Assembly (NCBI GenBank): GCA_018857735.1
Contig: JABMCL010003532.1
Span: 370,001-434,000, forward strand
Length of the DNA stretch: 64,000 nt
Source: Alviniconcha marisindica
Lineage: Eukaryota; Mollusca; Gastropoda; Provannidae
Direction of reading: 5' to 3'
Below, one piece after another: positions 59,681-64,000 of this stretch. A program made the translations under genes and the position numbers. The stretch's first letter is position 1. Each line of letters opens with the position of its first letter. The notes under the pieces were generated by a model. That model was not told the DNA's origin. It saw only the letters and a list, made by a program, of their open reading frames with translations, and did no database searches.

Positions 59681-60225
59681 CAGAAGATTCAGTCCCCTGA
59701 GAATGATTTTCTGCTTAGTTAAAATGGGGCTAGAAATGCCTGAAACTTTTCACTGGTCCTTGGGGCACCAGACAATTCAGTCCCCTTACGATGATGTTCT
59801 GCGTAGTTAAAATGGGGCTAGAAATGCCCTGAAACTTTTCACTGGTCTTTGGGGGGCACTGAAGATTCAGCCCCCAGACAATGACGTTCTGCTTAGTCAA
59901 ACAGGGAAAACAAATCCCCGAAACTTAGATTTAGCCCCCGCTGACGATGACATTCTGCTTAGTTAAACAGGGCAAGAAATTCCATGAAACTTAGATTCAG
60001 CCTGAGACAGTTCACTGGTCCTTGGGGGACCTGAAAATCACACACTTGTTCCCCTCTGATTTTCACTGGTCCCCAAACATGAGTGAACCACCAAGGACAG
60101 CAATAGATGGGGACTGTTGATTTTTGGAAGTTCCCCCACCCCCCCACCACCACCACCACCACTCTGTCAATTTGTTGTTTACGCTTTTTGCAAGATGACC
60201 TTCACCTTGTCATTTTTATCCCCAG

Positions 60226-60386
60226 GCGGTGTTTGACTGTGTGGTGAACTCGCTGAAGAACGTGTCCAACATTCTCATCGTGTACATCCTCTTCCAATTT
60301 ATCTTCGCTGTCATCGCTGTTCAGCTCTTCAGCGGTCGCTTCTTCTACTGCACCGACGAGTCCAAAACCACCAGAGATGAGTGCCA
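60226..60386 (+). CDS. Cav2: Cav2 exon: domain III S4-S5 linker, S5 and turret start (161 bp)
   Basis: It encodes [40 protein letters not shown] and [26 protein letters not shown] is the nearly invariant IIIS4-S5 linker. IIIS5 follows, then the extracellular turret with its cysteines. The acceptor is tttttatccccag and the donor gtaagt, phase 0 in and phase 2 out. Confidence 0.96.
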
Positions 60387-60587
60387 GTAAGTCAGTGTTG
60401 AAGACTGTCTGCACGGAGAAGATGGAGAAATTCAGTTCAGCTCGGCATAAATTCTCTCTTTTTCAATATCGGTCCGGGTACGTTTTGAGAGTCTGCGCGA
60501 GCAAACACACTGCCGGAGTGAGGTGAGATTTTGGGGTTGGAGTTGGTGAGATAAGAAGGCTTAGTGTTTGCTTTCTGTGACGGGGTG

Positions 60588-60870
60588 GTGAGCCAGCCTG
60601 GCCTAGCAGTAAGGTGTTGGGCAGGTAAGCAGACGGACATCAGTTTGAATCCACGTTGGCTCTCCTCTTCCTTTTCAGAAGATGTGGTTTGTACAATATG
60701 CAGTACAATACAATACAACTTCATTGCCAAGTGTCAATACAGTTGCACGAGAAATGTTGTGTGGTGCCAAGCACACTCATTATTGAGACTGTCTTGTGGC
60801 TTTGCCCCTCATAATCAGTGCAACACTAAATGCAGAAATTCTGGTGGTGACAGTGCAGTGTTAGGGATAG
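60588..60870 (+). mobile_element. tRNA-derived SINE, copy 2
   Basis: The head gcctggcctagcagtaaggt (box A) and atcagtttgaatccacgttg (degenerate box B) is followed by tggctctcc. Body segments gactgtcttgtggctttgcc and aattctggtggtgacagtgc match copy 1 at 41383. It has a small insertion and a different C-rich tail, so it is diverged from copy 1. Confidence 0.75.
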
Positions 60871-61015
60871 ACCACCCCCCCCCCCTCCGCCCCACCCCCT
60901 CCAATCTCCCACCATCTGAACCACCCATCCACAACCTCTTGGGATCTCAGTCCCCACCAGTACCTCCCTCCTGAGCCAGGTACACAGCGTTAAGCAAGTC
61001 TTGACCTGCTGTGGT

Positions 61016-61350
61016 GGATGGTGTGTGTTGTGGGTGTGTGCATGTGTGTGTGTGCGTGCATGTGTGTGTGTGTTGTGGGTGTGTGTTGTGTGTGTGTGCA
61101 TGTGTGTGTGTGTGAGTGTGGGTGTGAGTGTGTGTGTGTATGTGAGAGTGTGTGTGTGTGTGTGTTGTGGGTGTGTGCATGTGTGTGTGTGTGTGTGTGT
61201 GCATGCATGTGCGTGTGTGTGTAGCAGTGCTACTAGCACTCAGTGTTGAGCAAATTTTAACTTGCTGTGGTGGGTGGTATCTGTGTGTGTGTGTGTGTGT
61301 TTGCCTCTGTGTGTGTGTGTGTGTATGTGCGTTTGTGTGTGTGTGTGTGT
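61016..61350 (+). repeat. Impure (GT)n with a larger tandem period
   Basis: GT-rich blocks repeat with tgtgttgtgggtgtgtgcat about every 50-130 bp. A flanking segment ttgacctgctgtggtggatg recurs as ttaacttgctgtggtgggtg. Confidence 0.88.
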
Positions 61351-61525
61351 TGCACAAGTTTCCCAGAAAGTCATGGATGGGTAAGACTAAGTACGTGTGA
61401 GCGTGCATAGGTGTGAAAATGTGTACCACTGCACAACAAATCCCCACAAGAACACTAAAGTGTATGCTATTGTATTGTGCATAATAGGTTTTAGTAATAA
61501 CATTCCAGAAATATATGTGTAATGG

Positions 61526-62794
61526 TGTGGAGTGGTAGAAGGACAGGACACAGGCAGCGGAGTCAGTCAAAATGGAGACCACAGCAGGCGGCGACGGCAA
61601 ACAGGCTTTATTCTACAGCAGCAGACAACTTTCTCAGCACACCCAAAATCCTCACGCGCACGCATAGATAAGAGAACTGCGCGGGCCGCAAAGAACACAC
61701 GCTATCGTTACAATGAAATCGGCCCTCTGGACCACAAAATGGCTGACTATTGTGTTTCCTTGGCCCGCACAAATACAGTTTCCTCAACAATAACTAAACT
61801 AATTAAAACATGAAATACATCAAATAAAAGCTACAGTTACAACCTTTTAAACCGTATAAACAAAATGTACACACATGACTTATTTAATTTGCAACAAAAG
61901 TGGGAAGCGTGGCTTGCACCTGTCTATAAGCAGATTCGTACAACTAAATCACAACTAACACAATGTACAAAACATAACTGTCGCTAAAACTTATATCAGA
62001 ATAAAGAGCACGCTCCCACGGTTAAAATGGTACATAACAATTACAATACAACGCTCTATATGAGAAGCAAGACACACTCAAAGACTAGTACTAAAACAAT
62101 CGGTGCGAACTTTCGCCTGGGCGCGTTATCTAGTCGCAACAGCTGATAGTGATACCAAGTAGTCTATGAATATAACTTAGCTTCTACAGTACACAAGACT
62201 CAATAAGTTAATTTCAACCCAAAATAAACACTAAACATGAAGTCAGCTAAACAAAATACTATACGACAAAGCATTGATCGACACAGAATTACTTTCATCG
62301 AGTCAAAACAACGATTCACTACTATTCACTAGTACTAAACAGAAAATGCGCCATGCAGACGACGGCTATAAAAAGAATGGACCTAGAGAGGCATCGGCTA
62401 CTGATTAAGCTCGACCCTGCGTCTAAATAAGATCTAAATAAACATTCTAAGATGCCAAATTACATTACACATGGCTTGCTGCATAAAAAGGACTAGGTGA
62501 ACAAGGAGTAGGTAAACAAACAAGCGGTCAAAATATTAAGGGAGTAAACAGATTTGAAAATGGCGCGCACCAGCGGCTATCGCCGGTCGGCTGTGTGAAG
62601 GCCATGTGGCGTTACGCAACACGCAGCGCTTCAAAACAAAAGTGTCGTCTGCTCCAGTTCCCGGGTTACTAACAGTACAGTAATGAAATTGCATGGATCT
62701 GATAACCGGGGCGGGATTACTGTAAAAACGTACAAAGAGCACTTGCTCACATCTGCACAGTGGGAACTTGCCGTAACAAAATCTAATTTCCACA
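61526..62794 (-). mobile_element. Possible solo LTR, minus orientation
   Basis: A 1,269-bp block of unlike composition is bounded by tgtgga and tccaca, a short inverted terminal repeat of LTR type. On the minus strand it ends with AATAAA (as AGAATAAAGCCTGTTTGCCG) about 90 bp before the CA end, which fits an R-U5 region. No internal coding region or second LTR was seen, and the flanking bases do not show a clear target duplication. It could be another kind of transposon remnant. Confidence 0.4.
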
Positions 62795-63320
62795 AAAGTA
62801 TGTAAGGAGTATTTTGTGCAATGCCTACATAGTTTTTTACTCAGGCTTAAGTGAAATCAGAATCTTACTTAAGGAGTATTATGTTCATATTTTGTGCAAT
62901 GCCTACATAGTTTTTTACTCAGGCTTAAGTGAAATCAGAATCTTACTTAAGGAGTATTATGTTCATATTTTGTGCAATGCCTACATAGTTTTTTACTCAG
63001 GCTTAAGTGAAATCAGAATCTTACTTAAGGAGTATTATGTTCATATTTTGTGCAATACCAACATAGGTTTTTACTCGGTCTTAGGTGAAATCAGAATCTT
63101 ACTTAAGGAGTATTATGTTCTTGTTTTGTGCAATACCAACATAGGTTTTTACTCGGTCTTAAGTGAAATCAGAATCTTACTTAAGGAGTATTATGTTCTT
63201 GTTTTGTGCAATACCAACATAGGTTTTTACTCGGTCTCAAGTAAAAGCAGAATCTTATGTCCACGAAAAGTTTTTTACTCAGTCTTAAATGAAATCTGAA
63301 TGAAATGTCCATGAAAATAG
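62795..63320 (+). repeat. About 78-bp minisatellite, about 6 copies
   Basis: The unit contains aatcttacttaaggagtatt, atgttcatattttgtgcaat, gcctacatagttttttactc and aggcttaagtgaaatcag. It starts directly at the edge of the possible LTR and ends about 150 bp before the next exon. Confidence 0.93.
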
Positions 63321-63465
63321 TTCCGGGTATTATGTCAGTATTCTGTACAATGCCGACATCGTTTTTCATTTGGCGAGGATTGCATTTGTTTGTAAGTGGT
63401 TCTGTATATATATAAGAATCCACAAAGAGGCCCTAAAAATGCAAACTGTGCCATGTGTTTCGCAG

Positions 63466-63609
63466 GGGTCAGTACTTTGAGTACGAAGGCAATGCAGACT
63501 TGCCCACTGTGAAAGATCGAATGTGGCTGCGTCAGGATTTTCACTACGACGACATCATCAACGCCATGCTGACCCTCTTTACTGTCACCACTGGGGAGGG
63601 GTGGCCAAG
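63466..63609 (+). CDS. Cav2: Cav2 exon: domain III turret and selectivity filter (144 bp)
   Basis: It encodes [40 protein letters not shown] and TTGEGWP. The glutamate of TTGEGWP is the domain III filter residue, and [15 protein letters not shown] is the pore helix. The acceptor is atgtgtttcgcag and the donor gtatgg, phase 2 in and out. This is the last exon in the window. Confidence 0.96.
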
Positions 63610-64000
63610 GTATGGTGCACTGGAAGCGTCAGAATTGTTTTAACTTTGACAGTGATGGCCAGGGTATGGATCACCTCAAGTGTCAAAATTATGATGACTT
63701 AGAGATGGCCATGGTATGGTGCACTGGAAGCGTCAGAATTGTTTTAGCTTTGACAGTGATGGCCAGGGTATGGATCACCTGAAGTGTCAAAATTATGATG
63801 ACTTAGAGATGGCCATGGTATGGTGCACTGGAAGCGTCAGAATTGTTTTAGCTTTGACAGTGATGGCCAGGGTATGGATCACCTGAAGTGTCAAAATTAT
63901 GATGACTTAGAGATGGCCATGGTATGGTGCACTGGAAGCGTCAGAATTGTTTTAACTTTGACAGTGATGGCCAGGGTATGGATCACCTGAAGTGTCAAAA
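63605..64000 (+). repeat. About 105-bp minisatellite that includes a copy of the splice donor
   Basis: The unit contains tatggtgcactggaagcgtc, agaattgttttaactttgac, agtgatggccagggtatgga, tcacctgaagtgtcaaaatt and atgatgacttagagatggcc. It starts at the exon 63466 donor (gccaag-gtatggtgcac); each later copy has gccatg-gtatggtgcac. It runs off the window end with nearly four copies. Confidence 0.92.

Overview
The window is an intron-rich piece of an animal genome. It contains most of one gene, read left to right on the plus strand: the alpha-1 (pore-forming) subunit of a Cav2-type (presynaptic, P/Q/N-like) voltage-gated calcium channel, orthologous to Drosophila cacophony and vertebrate CACNA1A/B/E. 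Both gene ends lie outside the window. About 25 exons can be placed from conserved protein sequence, splice sites and matching intron phases. They run from the domain I S1-S2 region to the domain III selectivity filter. Cav2 identity rests on the alpha-interaction domain ([19 protein letters not shown] type) and on Cav2-like exon sizes and sequences. The filter motifs seen are TMEGW, TGEDW and TGEGW, one acidic residue each, as expected for a calcium channel. Lophotrochozoan, probably molluscan, origin is an inference from the protein sequence, short II-III loop, huge simple repeats and tRNA-derived SINEs; the species cannot be fixed.

Layout: 1-2000 holds decayed tandem copies of a domain I exon. 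3.6-13.8 kb is domain I, including two alternative, apparently mutually exclusive S4 exons (4700-4791 and 7840-7943). 18.6-22.7 kb is the I-II linker with the beta-subunit binding site. 23.3-28.6 kb is domain II. 32.8-44.8 kb is the II-III linker, including a 21-nt microexon. 45.7-63.6 kb is domain III up to the filter, with two candidate microexons (12 and 18 nt) at the S3-S4 linker position where vertebrate Cav2 channels carry a 4-residue cassette. No convincing second gene was found on either strand.

The introns are packed with minisatellites (units of 21 to about 105 bp), long CA/CT/GA microsatellites, poly(G) runs, a 2.4-kb polypyrimidine tract, tRNA-derived SINEs, an unclassified interspersed repeat family, foldback (MITE-like) elements and a possible solo LTR.

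The most unusual theme is that tandem duplications repeatedly include a splice junction. Copies of exon edges plus acceptor or donor sites lie in front of or behind at least seven exons. One acceptor pair is in frame and could add 24 residues to domain III. One domain II exon carries an in-frame TAA just after its acceptor in this sequence.
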